NCBI GenBank assembly: GCA_017983975.1
Contig: JAGOAL010000008.1
Coordinates: forward strand, 1 to 61,242
Direction of reading: 5' to 3'
DNA: 61,242 nucleotides
Origin: Flavobacterium sp.
GTDB taxonomy: Bacteria > Bacteroidota > Bacteroidia > Flavobacteriales > Flavobacteriaceae
The stretch's first letter is position 1. Each line of letters begins with the position of its first letter. Made by a program: the position numbers and the translations under genes. The notes under the pieces were generated by a model. It did not search any database. It worked only from the letters and a program-made list of their open reading frames with translations, and had not been told where the DNA came from. Below, piece by piece: positions 51,631 through 60,530 of the stretch.

Positions 51631-53004
51631 ATGAAAAAATCATTCAAGCTGATTTTTGTTCTGTTTTTTTTACTAATTAGTACTTTAGGAAGTGCACAAT
51701 TAATAAAAACAAAAACGCCGGCTCGTGCGAAAGGTCAAACCGATGTTTTACGAATGGCCGCTCCGGCTATACCTGTAGTTCGCGTTGCTTTTATTGGCTT
51801 AGGAATGCGAGGTGCCGATGCCGTAGAACGAATGACCTATATCAAAGGAGTAGAAATTGTAGCACTGTGTGATATGCTTCCAGAGCGAACAAAAGCTTCA
51901 AATGAAGCACTTGTTAAATTAGGTTTTCCAAAAGCAAAAGAATTTTATGGAGAAAACGCCTGGAAAGAAGTAACAAAATTGCCAAATGTTGACTTAGTTT
52001 ATATTGCAACCGATTGGTTAAATCATGCACCCATTGGCGTCCAAGCCATGAAAGATGGGAAACACGTAGCTATAGAAGTGCCCGGAGCATTAACCATGAA
52101 AGAAATTTGGGAATTAATCGATACTTCCGAAAAAACAAGAAAACACTGTATTCAACTAGAAAATTGTGTGTATGATTTTTTTGAACTAACCACGCTGAAT
52201 ATGGCGCAAAAAGGTGTTTTTGGAGAAATTTTACACGCAGAAGGTTCTTACATTCATGGTCTTCAACCTTATTGGGGTGAATATTGGAACAATTGGCGAA
52301 TGGATTATAACCGTAAACACCGAGGCGATTTATACGCAACCCACGGAATGGGTCCTGCTTGTTTGGCGCTAAACATTCATCGAGGGGACAAAATGAACTA
52401 TTTAGTCTCAATGGATACAAAAGCAGTAGGAAATCCTGCTTACATTAAACAAAAGACAGGAGAAACCGTTACCGATTTTAAAAGTGGTGATCATACAATG
52501 ACCATGATTCGTACAGAAAATGGGAAAACAATTCAAATTCAACATGATGTAACTTCTCCACGTCCTTATACCAGAATGTATCAATTAAGTGGAACAAAGG
52601 GTTTTGCTAATAAATATCCTTTTGAAGGGTATGCGTTAGATGAAGCGCAAGTAGGTTCAGATATTGTACCCGGACATAAAAAATTATCGGCACACAGCTA
52701 CATGCCAGACGAGGTAAAAAAAGCCTTGATGATAAAATATAAAAATCCTATAGTTGTGGACATTGAAGAAAAAGCAAAAGAAGTAGGAGGGCACGGAGGA
52801 ATGGATTTTATAATGGACTACCGATTGATTTATTGTTTACAAAACGGGTTGCCCTTAGATATGGATGTCTATGATTTAGCCGAATGGAGTTGTCTTGGAC
52901 CGCTAACTGCTATTTCACTTGATAACAATTCTGCACCTGTTAAAATTCCAGATTTTACTAGAGGAAATTGGAACAAATTAAAAACCGTGGAATTCTCTAA
53001 ATAA
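51631..53004 (+). CDS. Glycoside hydrolase family 109 (NAD-dependent, Gfo/Idh/MocA fold), secreted
   Basis: A 457-residue protein with a signal peptide (about 1-22). The Rossmann motif is VAFIGLGMRGADAVERM (about 52), and the family blocks ENCVYDFFELTTLNMA, SYIHGLQPYWGEYWNNWR and HRGDLYATHGMGPACLALNI follow. GH109 enzymes, first described in Elizabethkingia, remove alpha-linked GalNAc with a bound NAD. Export would place it where glycans are. It follows the NahK-like kinase and nucleotidyltransferase genes by 53 nt and has its own -7 box. Confidence 0.93.
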   Translation: MKKSFKLIFVLFFLLISTLGSAQLIKTKTPARAKGQTDVLRMAAPAIPVVRVAFIGLGMRGADAVERMTYIKGVEIVALCDMLPERTKASNEALVKLGFPKAKEFYGENAWKEVTKLPNVDLVYIATDWLNHAPIGVQAMKDGKHVAIEVPGALTMKEIWELIDTSEKTRKHCIQLENCVYDFFELTTLNMAQKGVFGEILHAEGSYIHGLQPYWGEYWNNWRMDYNRKHRGDLYATHGMGPACLALNIHRGDKMNYLVSMDTKAVGNPAYIKQKTGETVTDFKSGDHTMTMIRTENGKTIQIQHDVTSPRPYTRMYQLSGTKGFANKYPFEGYALDEAQVGSDIVPGHKKLSAHSYMPDEVKKALMIKYKNPIVVDIEEKAKEVGGHGGMDFIMDYRLIYCLQNGLPLDMDVYDLAEWSCLGPLTAISLDNNSAPVKIPDFTRGNWNKLKTVEFSK

Positions 53005-53009
53005 TAGCG

Positions 53010-53042
53010 AACCCTCTCAGGGTTTGAAACTATGAGAGGGTT
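53010..53042 (+). terminator. Terminator after the GH109 gene
   Basis: AACCCTCTCA pairs with TGAGAGGGTT in a 10-bp stem around a 13-nt loop that itself contains GGGTTT; T-rich sequence follows. Confidence 0.8.
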
Positions 53043-53070
53043 TATTGTTTTTCGAAACCTTGTAGGTATT

Positions 53071-53406
53071 TTATTTACTTATATTAGTTGAATAAAAGTT
53101 GCTAAAAACATCTAATGAGTCTTCATTTATTTCATAATCTACTAAATCTTCATTGGAAGTAATTACAATTGAAAATCTATTATTTTCAAATTGACCAATC
53201 GCCGAAATTCCTCTTTGTGACTCATCTGCAACAATTAATCCTTTTGGTAGTTTAAACAATACCGAATCGCCCGAAAAATAGCCAATCTCAATATCTTTTT
53301 TCAGTCTTCCTAATTCTCTTGTTGGTTCATTAATTGCATCACTCAAATAATAAAAACCAAAAACTATATTTAATAGAATCGATAAAATAAAAATTACTTT
53401 TTTCAT
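53071..53406 (-). CDS. Small membrane-anchored protein of unknown function
   Basis: A 111-residue protein with an N-terminal signal anchor (about 4-24) and a soluble part (about 25-111) that looks beta-rich (DSVLFKLPKGLIVADESQ, NRFSIVITSNEDLVDYEI). I do not recognise a family. It is a single gene, pointing toward the GH109 gene with a terminator between them. Confidence 0.6.
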   Translation of the reverse strand: MKKVIFILSILLNIVFGFYYLSDAINEPTRELGRLKKDIEIGYFSGDSVLFKLPKGLIVADESQRGISAIGQFENNRFSIVITSNEDLVDYEINEDSLDVFSNFYSTNISK

Positions 53407-53511
53407 TACTAATACATTTTAATTAATTAAAATAGCTAAGTGAGATTCCTTCGGAAAGACAAACTATGCGTGAAATACTGAACACTAAAAACTGAACACT
53501 GAACACTAATT

Positions 53512-54675
53512 TTACTCCACAAACAACACCAATCCCTTCAAATAATGCCCTTCTGGGTGGTAAATATTAGTTGGGTGATCTGGTCCTTGTTCTAATTTGT
53601 GTAAAACTCTAATGTTTCTTCCTGTTTCTATAGCTGCTGCGGCAACCGTGTTGTAAAATAATACGTCGTCAATTACTTGTGAGCACGAAAACGTGAATAA
53701 TATTCCGTTGGGTGCTAACGCTTTTAAACCGGCAATATTTAAACGTTTATACGCTTGCGTTGCCGTATGTTTACTTTTGATGCTTTTTGCGAAAGCGGGA
53801 GGGTCTAAAACAATAACATCATAGTGTTGCGTGTGTTCTTTCATAAAATTGAACACGTCGTCAGCTACGGCTGTATGGTTGGCTTTTGGAAAGTTCAATT
53901 CCATATTACTTGCTGCTAAATCCACCGCTTTTTGAGAAATATCTACCGAAGTAACTAATTCCGCTCCAGCGTTCATCGCATAAATAGAAAATCCGCCCGT
54001 GTAACAAAACGTGTTTAGTACTTTTTTACCTTTTGAGAATTCGCCTAATAATCTTCGGTTGTCACGTTGGTCTAAAAAGAAACCTGTTTTTTGGCCTTCT
54101 ACCCAATTTACAGAAAACAAAATATTGTTCTCTTTTGCAACCGCTTCTACTTTGTTTCCGAATAAGAAATAATCAGTGCCTGTGTTAGGTAACGTCCCAG
54201 CGCTTTTGCAATAAATGGTTTCGCAATACTCCGAAAAATTAGATTTTATCGCTGCAGCAATTTGCTCCATTTGAAGAAAAACTCCTGTTGAATGCGCTTG
54301 AATTACCCAATTTTTATCGTAATAATCAATAATCAATCCCGAAATGCCATCGCCTTCTCCGTGAATGACACGGAACGCATTGGTAACGTGAAAATCTAAT
54401 AATTGAGAACGTAAATACCAAGCCGATTGGAGTTTGGTTGCCCAAAAGTTTTCAGAAAAAGTTTCGTCGCCAAACGTCAAAATACGCACTACGATACTTC
54501 CTTTATCACTGAAATATCCGGTTCCTAAATGTTGGTTTTTTGAATCGACTACATCTACCATTTCGCCATCGTTTATTTCACGACTTACGCCATACACCGC
54601 ACCACTGAAAATCCAAGGGTGACGACGTTGGATGGATTTTTCTTTACCTGATTTAAGAATTACTTTTGGAAACAT
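53512..54675 (-). CDS. RlmI-like 23S rRNA cytosine methyltransferase
   Basis: A 387-residue protein with an N-terminal PUA domain (KSGKEKSIQRRHPWIFSGA, about 6-24), a middle ferredoxin-like region, and a SAM-binding domain with VLNTFCYTGGFSIYAMNAGA and LVTSVDISQKAVDLA. The motif VIVLDPPAFAKS and later FTFSCSQ supply the catalytic Pro-Pro and Cys of m5C methyltransferases. E. coli RlmI modifies C1962. The ATG at 54675 gives MFPKVILKSG; an upstream ATG adds 16 residues encoded by an AATTTGAAAATT-like repeat and is unlikely. Confidence 0.92.
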   Translation of the reverse strand: MFPKVILKSGKEKSIQRRHPWIFSGAVYGVSREINDGEMVDVVDSKNQHLGTGYFSDKGSIVVRILTFGDETFSENFWATKLQSAWYLRSQLLDFHVTNAFRVIHGEGDGISGLIIDYYDKNWVIQAHSTGVFLQMEQIAAAIKSNFSEYCETIYCKSAGTLPNTGTDYFLFGNKVEAVAKENNILFSVNWVEGQKTGFFLDQRDNRRLLGEFSKGKKVLNTFCYTGGFSIYAMNAGAELVTSVDISQKAVDLAASNMELNFPKANHTAVADDVFNFMKEHTQHYDVIVLDPPAFAKSIKSKHTATQAYKRLNIAGLKALAPNGILFTFSCSQVIDDVLFYNTVAAAAIETGRNIRVLHKLEQGPDHPTNIYHPEGHYLKGLVLFVE

Positions 54676-54696
54676 AGTTTGATTTGAAAATGAAAA

Positions 54697-54745
54697 AATT
54701 TGAAAATTTGAAAATGAAACCAACCGAGTAGCTCATTTTCAAATT
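54697..54745. repeat. AATTTGAAAATGA inverted repeat before the RlmI-like gene
   Basis: AATTTGAAAATGA at 54705-54717 is the exact reverse complement of TCATTTTCAAATT at 54733-54745, with further AATTTG/CAAATT words around. It fills most of the gap after scoB and is A-U rich, a candidate dispersed element. Confidence 0.6.
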
Positions 54746-54771
54746 CTCAAATCTTCAAATTAATTAATTAA

Positions 54772-55425
54772 TTATATACTCATTTCCGGAATATCTCCTT
54801 CAATGATTAAATTCGCTTCTGTTGCTTTAATGATGTCTTCTACTGAAACACCTGGCGCTCTTTCTAATAATTTGAAACCATTTGAGGTAACTTCTAAAAC
54901 CGCTAATTCGGTAACGACTTTTTTCACGCAACCTACACCGGTTAAGGGTAGTGAACATTTCTTTAAGATTTTCGATTCGCCTGCTTTATTTACGTGCATC
55001 ATCGCAACGATAATATTTTCTGCCGAAGCTACTAAATCCATAGCGCCACCCATTCCTTTTACCATTTTTCCTGGAATTTTCCAGTTGGCAATGTCGCCGT
55101 TTTCAGAAACTTCCATTGCGCCTAAAATCGTTAAATCTACTTTTTGCGCACGAATCATTCCGAAACTAAATGCAGAATCAAAGAAACTGGCTCCTGGCAA
55201 AGTAGTAATCGTTTGTTTTCCTGCGTTGATAATATCGGCATCTTCTTCTCCTTCAAAAGGGAACGGTCCCATACCTAACACACCGTTTTCAGATTGAAAT
55301 TCTACTGAAATATCCGTACGAACATAATTCGCAACAAGCGTTGGTATTCCAATTCCTAAATTAACATAATACCCGTCTTTAACTTCTTGGGCGATTCTTT
55401 TTGCTATATCTTCTTTTGATAACAT
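54772..55425 (-). CDS. scoB: 3-oxoacid CoA-transferase subunit B
   Basis: A 217-residue subunit with the N-terminal VKDGYYVNLGIGIPTLVANYV and the catalytic region FQSENGVLGMGPFPFEGEED, in which the Glu of SENG forms the acyl-CoA intermediate. Together with subunit A it moves CoA from succinyl-CoA to acetoacetate, allowing ketone-body use. It follows scoA after 52 nt containing a palindrome. Confidence 0.95.
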   Translation of the reverse strand: MLSKEDIAKRIAQEVKDGYYVNLGIGIPTLVANYVRTDISVEFQSENGVLGMGPFPFEGEEDADIINAGKQTITTLPGASFFDSAFSFGMIRAQKVDLTILGAMEVSENGDIANWKIPGKMVKGMGGAMDLVASAENIIVAMMHVNKAGESKILKKCSLPLTGVGCVKKVVTELAVLEVTSNGFKLLERAPGVSVEDIIKATEANLIIEGDIPEMSI

Positions 55426-55450
55426 AATTTTCTTTTTTACTGAACACTAA

Positions 55451-55468
55451 TCCCGATAGCTATCGGGA
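55451..55468. repeat. Perfect palindrome between scoA and scoB
   Basis: TCCCGATAGCTATCGGGA is an 18-bp perfect palindrome flanked by GAACACTAA and GAACACTGA. CCCGATAGCTATCGGG is a word seen between genes in flavobacteria; here it interrupts an operon. Confidence 0.75.
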
Positions 55469-55477
55469 GAACACTGA

Positions 55478-56176
55478 TTACTTTTGACGAACTGTGCGTT
55501 GCTCAATTCTTTTCTCAAATTTCTCCCCTTGGAAAATACGATTTACCATAATTCCTGGGATATGAATTTCGTTTGGATTCAATGTTCCTGCTGGTACTAA
55601 TTCTTCCACCTCAGCAATCGTAATTTTTGCTGCTCCTGCCATACATGCATTGAAATTTCTAGCCGTTCCTTTGAAAATTAAATTTCCCGCTTCGTCACCT
55701 TTCCATGCTTTTACGATTGAAAAATCGGCTTTGTAGGCCAATTCCATTACGTGCATTTTTCCGTTGAATTCGCGTGTTTCTTTCCCTTCTGCGACTTCGG
55801 TTCCGAAACCAGCAGGTGTGAAAAACGCAGGAATTCCGGCTTGTGCCGCGCGACATTTTTCGGCTAAAGTGCCTTGAGGTGTAAGTTCTACATCTAATTC
55901 GCCCGAAAGCATTTGGCGTTCAAATTCAGCATTTTCTCCTACATAAGAAGAAATCATTTTCTTAATTTGACGCTTTTGTAATAATAATCCCAATCCGAAA
56001 TCGTCTACACCAGCATTATTTGAAATGCAGGTTAAATTAGTGATGTTTTTAGTTACTAATTCGGCAATACTATTTTCAGGAATACCACAAAGACCGAAAC
56101 CTCCTAGCATAATAGTCATGCCGTCTTGAATGCCTTCTAAAGCTTCATTAACGTTATTTACTTTTCTTGAAATCAT
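55478..56176 (-). CDS. scoA: 3-oxoacid CoA-transferase subunit A
   Basis: A 232-residue subunit with [20 protein letters not shown] near the N-terminus, [21 protein letters not shown] and [19 protein letters not shown], as in SCOT alpha subunits. It partners scoB. It starts 11 nt after the end of the PBP1A gene, an unrelated neighbour, so they may share a transcript. Confidence 0.95.
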   Translation of the reverse strand: MISRKVNNVNEALEGIQDGMTIMLGGFGLCGIPENSIAELVTKNITNLTCISNNAGVDDFGLGLLLQKRQIKKMISSYVGENAEFERQMLSGELDVELTPQGTLAEKCRAAQAGIPAFFTPAGFGTEVAEGKETREFNGKMHVMELAYKADFSIVKAWKGDEAGNLIFKGTARNFNACMAGAAKITIAEVEELVPAGTLNPNEIHIPGIMVNRIFQGEKFEKRIEQRTVRQK

Positions 56177-56187
56177 ATTTGTTATTT

Positions 56188-58482
56188 TTATAATCCGTCA
56201 AATTCATCCATATTGGGTTCGTCTGTAGGAACCTCTGTGGAATCGACTACTTTTTTAGGGGTCCAACAATCTACTTTAATGGATAAGTTTTCAGGTTTTT
56301 CAAAAGGTTCGCGTGAGACATCTAAATCGCTATCGGCATAACATTTTTTCATAAAAATTCCCCAAATAGGCAATGCTGTTGTAGCTCCTTGTCCCATATG
56401 TGTAGATCTAAAATGTGCTGCACGGTCTTCGTTACCCACCCAAATACCAGTGGCTAAATTAGGTACCATACCGATAAACCAACCGTCAGAATTATTTTGA
56501 GAAGTTCCTGTTTTTCCAGCAACTGGATTTGCAAAACTGTAATCGTACTGAATGAATCCGCCACCACCATATTTTAAACGGGCACCTGTTCCTGATTCTT
56601 TAACACCTTCCATTAATTTTACAACGGCATAGGCAACATCTTTGTTAACCACGTCTTTTTGATACGGAATGGGTTGGTCAATGACCACGCCATTTTTATC
56701 TTCTATTTTAATGATAAATGTAGGTTTTACATATACCCCTTGATTGGCAAATGTACTCATAGCGCCTACCATTTCTTCTACTGTAATATCCACTGCTCCT
56801 AATGCAATTGAGGGTTGAACTGGAATTTTTGAAGTAACTCCTAATTCTTTTGCCATATCCACAACTGCTTGTGGTCCCACTCGGTCAATTAATTTTGCCG
56901 AAACCGTATTGATGGAATTGGCTAATGCTTTTTGCAACGTAATAGTTCCTCGATAATTGCCATCAGAGTTTTTAGGCGACCAATCGGCATCAATTCCCCA
57001 TTTACCCTTTGGCATGGTGAAATAACTATCAATAATAGAATCACAAGGCGACATGCCTAATTGCTCAATTGCTGTGGCATATACAAAAGGTTTAAAAGTA
57101 GAACCTACTTGTCTAGCTCCTTGCCCCACGTGATCGTATTGAAAATACTTATAATTTACGCCTCCAACCCACGCTTTGATATGGCCGTTTCTTGGCTCCA
57201 TAGCCATCATTCCGGTTTGCAGCATGTGTTTGTAGTAAATGATGGAATCTTTTGGTTTCATGATGGTGTCTTTTTCACCTTCATAAGTAAAAATTTTCAT
57301 TTTAGCGGGAACTGAAAACGATTTTATGATTTCATCGGCCGTTTTTCCATTCAAATCCATTTTTCTCCATCGCTCAGAATTTTTCATCGCCTGCATCATG
57401 ATTTGATTGGTTTGCTCGGGCGTAATATCAACAAAAGGCGCATTGTCTTTGTCTTTCATTCCTTTAAAAAATTCTTTTTGTAAATTTTTTAAATGTTCTT
57501 GCACTGCTTCTTCGGCATATTGCTGCATTTTTGAATCGATAGTTGTATAAATTTTTAATCCATCTCGATACAAATCATACTCAGTTCCGTCTGGTTTTAA
57601 GTGATCTTTTACCCATTTTCGCATGTAATCTCTAAGGTATTCTCTAAAATAAGTTGCGCTTCCTTCGGAATGACTTTCGGGTCTAAAATCTAATTTTACA
57701 GGTAATTTTTTTAGCTGTTCTTGTTTGGCTTGGGTAATTACACCGTTTTTCACCATTTGTCCTAATACCGTATTTCTTCGATCTAAAACCAATTGGGCTC
57801 TTTTTTTTCGGTTTGGATTATATAGCGAAGGATTTTTTAACATTCCTACAAACAAAGCGCCTTCTTCGATAGTTAAATCTTTTGGTTCTTTGTTCATGTA
57901 AATTTTTGCTGCCGAACGAATTCCGACCGCACCGTTAACAAAATCAACTTGATTCAAATACAAAGCAATGATTTCTTGTTTCGTATACTGACGTTCCAAA
58001 CGTACTGCAATAATCCATTCTTTTACTTTTTGAATTACTCTAAAAAGAATAAATTTCGAACCTTCACCATGGAATAAATTTTTAGCCAATTGTTGCGTAA
58101 GCGTACTGGCTCCACCATCTTGAGCTAATTTTACTACGGCACGCAATGTTCCTTTTGCATCAATTCCTGAATGTTCATAAAAACGCTCGTCTTCGGTTGC
58201 CACTAAAGCTTTTACAAGATGTTGCGGTAATTCATGGTATTTTACTGGAGTTCTATTTTCTTTATAAAATTTACCAATAACTACTCCATCTGCAGAGATA
58301 ATTTCGGTAGCCACATTAGAATCTGGATTTTCTAAATCATCAAACGAAGGCATTTTCCCGAAAAACCCCCACGAGGCAAAAAGGAATAATAAAATAATTC
58401 CTAAAAATCCATACTTAAAAAGTTGCCAGAACTTTCGAGTATATTCTGAATATTCATTTGTAACTGGTTTCTTAGTCGCCAT
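56188..58482 (-). CDS. Bifunctional penicillin-binding protein 1A
   Basis: A 764-residue peptidoglycan synthase. One membrane helix (about 26-46) leads to a GT51 glycosyltransferase domain with [15 protein letters not shown] (about 93) and [15 protein letters not shown], then a transpeptidase domain with [12 protein letters not shown] (SxxK, about 453), [11 protein letters not shown] (SxN) and [16 protein letters not shown] (KTG, about 651). It polymerises glycan strands and crosslinks peptides outside the inner membrane. It follows gldH by 1 nt and precedes scoA by 11 nt. Confidence 0.96.
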   Translation of the reverse strand: MATKKPVTNEYSEYTRKFWQLFKYGFLGIILLFLFASWGFFGKMPSFDDLENPDSNVATEIISADGVVIGKFYKENRTPVKYHELPQHLVKALVATEDERFYEHSGIDAKGTLRAVVKLAQDGGASTLTQQLAKNLFHGEGSKFILFRVIQKVKEWIIAVRLERQYTKQEIIALYLNQVDFVNGAVGIRSAAKIYMNKEPKDLTIEEGALFVGMLKNPSLYNPNRKKRAQLVLDRRNTVLGQMVKNGVITQAKQEQLKKLPVKLDFRPESHSEGSATYFREYLRDYMRKWVKDHLKPDGTEYDLYRDGLKIYTTIDSKMQQYAEEAVQEHLKNLQKEFFKGMKDKDNAPFVDITPEQTNQIMMQAMKNSERWRKMDLNGKTADEIIKSFSVPAKMKIFTYEGEKDTIMKPKDSIIYYKHMLQTGMMAMEPRNGHIKAWVGGVNYKYFQYDHVGQGARQVGSTFKPFVYATAIEQLGMSPCDSIIDSYFTMPKGKWGIDADWSPKNSDGNYRGTITLQKALANSINTVSAKLIDRVGPQAVVDMAKELGVTSKIPVQPSIALGAVDITVEEMVGAMSTFANQGVYVKPTFIIKIEDKNGVVIDQPIPYQKDVVNKDVAYAVVKLMEGVKESGTGARLKYGGGGFIQYDYSFANPVAGKTGTSQNNSDGWFIGMVPNLATGIWVGNEDRAAHFRSTHMGQGATTALPIWGIFMKKCYADSDLDVSREPFEKPENLSIKVDCWTPKKVVDSTEVPTDEPNMDEFDGL

Positions 58483-58483
58483 G

Positions 58484-58981
58484 TTATTTAGTTTTTTCTA
58501 TTCGTAATCCTAATTCTGTAATTCCCTTTAGTTCAGCTACTCCTTCTATTTCTCCGGTGGCTCTTACTGCTTGAACTACTTCTACTTTATAATTTCCAAT
58601 TCTATTAAAAACGTAGTTTTCTAAATACCATAATTTACTTTCTTTTACATCTGTAAAACCTTCTCCTAAAAGAGTTCCGTCTACATCTGCCATTTGATAT
58701 TCAAGAGTGTCAATTTTTATTGTAGGTTTTTTTCCAGGTTCTTTTAAAGAAACAATTAAATACATGTTGTTGAACGGATAATCATTATTATTTCTCACGT
58801 TTAAAAACAAATGGTACGGATTAATGGTGTCTTTTTGTTCAAAAGTAAAACGCAAAGTATCGGACTTTTTCCACGTACCGTCTAATTCTTTATATTCGCT
58901 GAAAAACTGCTTTTTATCACAGGCGGTAAAAAACAATAACAACAATAATAAACCAATATAATTAGTCTTTCTTAGGCGCAT
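58484..58981 (-). CDS. gldH: Gliding motility lipoprotein GldH
   Basis: A 165-residue lipoprotein (lipobox FFTAC, Cys about 20) whose mature part begins DKKQFFSEYKELDGTWKKSD, as in GldH. It also shows FEQKDTINPYHLFLNVRN and NNMYLIVSLKEPG, which are well conserved in the family. GldH is required for gliding in F. johnsoniae; the mechanism is not settled. I chose the ATG at 58981; the open frame reaches 59044 but that would overlap ricT by 83 nt instead of 20. Confidence 0.92.
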   Translation of the reverse strand: MRLRKTNYIGLLLLLLFFTACDKKQFFSEYKELDGTWKKSDTLRFTFEQKDTINPYHLFLNVRNNNDYPFNNMYLIVSLKEPGKKPTIKIDTLEYQMADVDGTLLGEGFTDVKESKLWYLENYVFNRIGNYKVEVVQAVRATGEIEGVAELKGITELGLRIEKTK

Positions 58982-60122
58982 TTTTAAAATTTGTAGGTTT
59001 CTTCTTTTTATTTCTATTATTCGATTTTTTCTTTGGTTGATCAAAACGAGTTAAACTATCTTGACCAACTACATTTTCAAATTTTTTCTCAACTTCTTGA
59101 ACCGTTTCAACTACATAATCTTCTAGTCCAGCAACGCGTTCTTTTTTCTTGTTTACAGCGATAATTTCTTTGACTTTGGCCACAGGTAAAACCATCCATT
59201 GCGCTGGCGCATTGGCATAAGAAAACCACATAATTTCTTTAAAAATGTCTATTTTCTGACAATAAGCGTCGCCTTTTTCTGTATAGAGTTTGGTTTCCAT
59301 ATCGGGCATGTCTTTTAAAGCATCAAGATAGGTGTCCAATTCGTAGTTCAAACAACATTTTAGTTTTCCGCATTGACCAGCTAATTTTTGCGGATTTAAT
59401 GATAATTGTTGGTAACGAGCTGCAGATGTATTCACACTTCTAAAGTCGGTTAACCAGGTGGAACAACACAATTCTCTTCCGCAAGAGCCTATTCCGCCTA
59501 AACGAGATGCTTCTTGTCGGAAACCCACTTGCTTCATTTCGATTCTAACTTTGAATTCTTGTGCAAATTCTTTTATTAATTGTCGAAAATCTACGCGATC
59601 GTTAGCGGTGTAGTAAAACGTTGATTTTGATCCATCGCCTTGAAATTCAACATCCGAAATTTTCATTTCCAATTTTAAATTGATGGCAATTTCTCTAGCA
59701 CGCATGCGCACAATTTCTTCTTTATTTCTAGCTTCAGTCCAGATGTCGATATCCTTTTGAGTTGCTTTTCGGTAAATTTTAGCTAATTCTTTATCTGGAT
59801 TTTCATTTTTCTTTTTCATTTGAATTTTAACCAATTCGCCTGTCAAAGTAATGATTCCGATGTCGTGTCCTGGAGAAGCTTCAGTAGCTACAATATCTCC
59901 AATAGACAAGGTTAATTTTTCGGTATTCCTAAAAAATTCTTTTCTCCCGTTTTTAAATCGGATTTCAACAGCGTCAAAAGGCGCTTGACCACCCGGAAGT
60001 GTCATGTTTGATAACCAATCGAAAACCGAAAGTTTGTTGCAGCTATCGGTGCCGCAAGACCCATTATTATTACACCCTTTTGGTGCACCACCATCAGTGG
60101 TTGAACAGTTTGTACATGCCAT
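58962..60122 (-). CDS. ricT: RicT/YaaT family PSP1-domain protein
   Basis: A 386-residue protein. The N-terminus is Cys-rich (ACTNCSTTDGGAPKGC and CGTDSC), the centre is the PSP1 domain (about 45-230), with GSCGRELCCSTWL and CGKLKCCLNYE, cysteines that in Bacillus RicT take part in Fe-S binding in the RicAFT complex, which influences RNase Y and RNA maturation. RicA and RicF are not present here. The tail is strongly basic (PKKKSNNRNKKKK). It overlaps gldH by 20 nt, and starts the ricT-gldH-PBP1A-sco chain. Confidence 0.9.
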   Translation of the reverse strand: MACTNCSTTDGGAPKGCNNNGSCGTDSCNKLSVFDWLSNMTLPGGQAPFDAVEIRFKNGRKEFFRNTEKLTLSIGDIVATEASPGHDIGIITLTGELVKIQMKKKNENPDKELAKIYRKATQKDIDIWTEARNKEEIVRMRAREIAINLKLEMKISDVEFQGDGSKSTFYYTANDRVDFRQLIKEFAQEFKVRIEMKQVGFRQEASRLGGIGSCGRELCCSTWLTDFRSVNTSAARYQQLSLNPQKLAGQCGKLKCCLNYELDTYLDALKDMPDMETKLYTEKGDAYCQKIDIFKEIMWFSYANAPAQWMVLPVAKVKEIIAVNKKKERVAGLEDYVVETVQEVEKKFENVVGQDSLTRFDQPKKKSNNRNKKKKPTNFKNAPKKD

Positions 60123-60179
60123 AATTTCGATATATAGTGATTGTCCTTTGTGGACTACGTTTCAAAACGTTTTTGAGCG

Positions 60180-60212
60180 TAAAGATATTGAATTTTTGTT
60201 GAATCTTTCAAA
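60180..60212 (-). promoter_or_regulatory. Promoter of the ricT-gldH-PBP1A transcript
   Basis: On the minus strand TTTG (60212-60209) is separated by 21 nt from TATCTTTA (60187-60180), near-consensus. The leader would be about 50 nt. Confidence 0.6.
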
Positions 60213-60244
60213 TTCAATAGTGGAAGTTTATCCAAAATAAAAAA

Positions 60245-60272
60245 ACCTATCTCGTAGTAAAACGAAATAGGT
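60245..60272 (-). terminator. Terminator after the ferredoxin gene
   Basis: ACCTATCTCGT and ACGAAATAGGT form an 11-bp stem with one mismatch; on the minus strand it is followed by a run of T. It ends the U32-ferredoxin transcript. Confidence 0.75.
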
Positions 60273-60299
60273 AAGTTTATAGTATTTTAACTATAAAAA

Positions 60300-60530
60300 T
60301 CAGATCTCTTTTGTCGTTATAATATTAACTGGACAAGCTTTTACGGCCAATTCACATTGTTCTATGATTGTGTGATCTGGCGATTTTAAAGTAAAGAATC
60401 CTTTACTATTTGTAGATTTTAGCAACACTGATTTTCCGTCTTTCTTTGACATTTGAAACTGTGCTGGCGCCATTTCTACACAGTAGTTACAACCAATACA
60501 TTTGTCTCTTTGAAGGGTGATAATTACCAT
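60300..60530 (-). CDS. Small 4Fe-4S ferredoxin
   Basis: A 76-residue protein with one cluster site: the first Cys set is DKCIGCNYC (about 10-16) and the remaining ligand is in KACPVNII (about 67). It carries single electrons at low potential in the cytosol. The ATG overlaps the stop of the U32 gene (TAATG), which implies coupled translation, so it may serve as electron donor or cluster source for that protein. Confidence 0.9.
   Translation of the reverse strand: MVIITLQRDKCIGCNYCVEMAPAQFQMSKKDGKSVLLKSTNSKGFFTLKSPDHTIIEQCELAVKACPVNIITTKEI

Noticed and set aside
54803..55297. A 164-codon open frame opposite scoB
   Set aside because: It mirrors a conserved CoA-transferase gene and has no recognisable domain.
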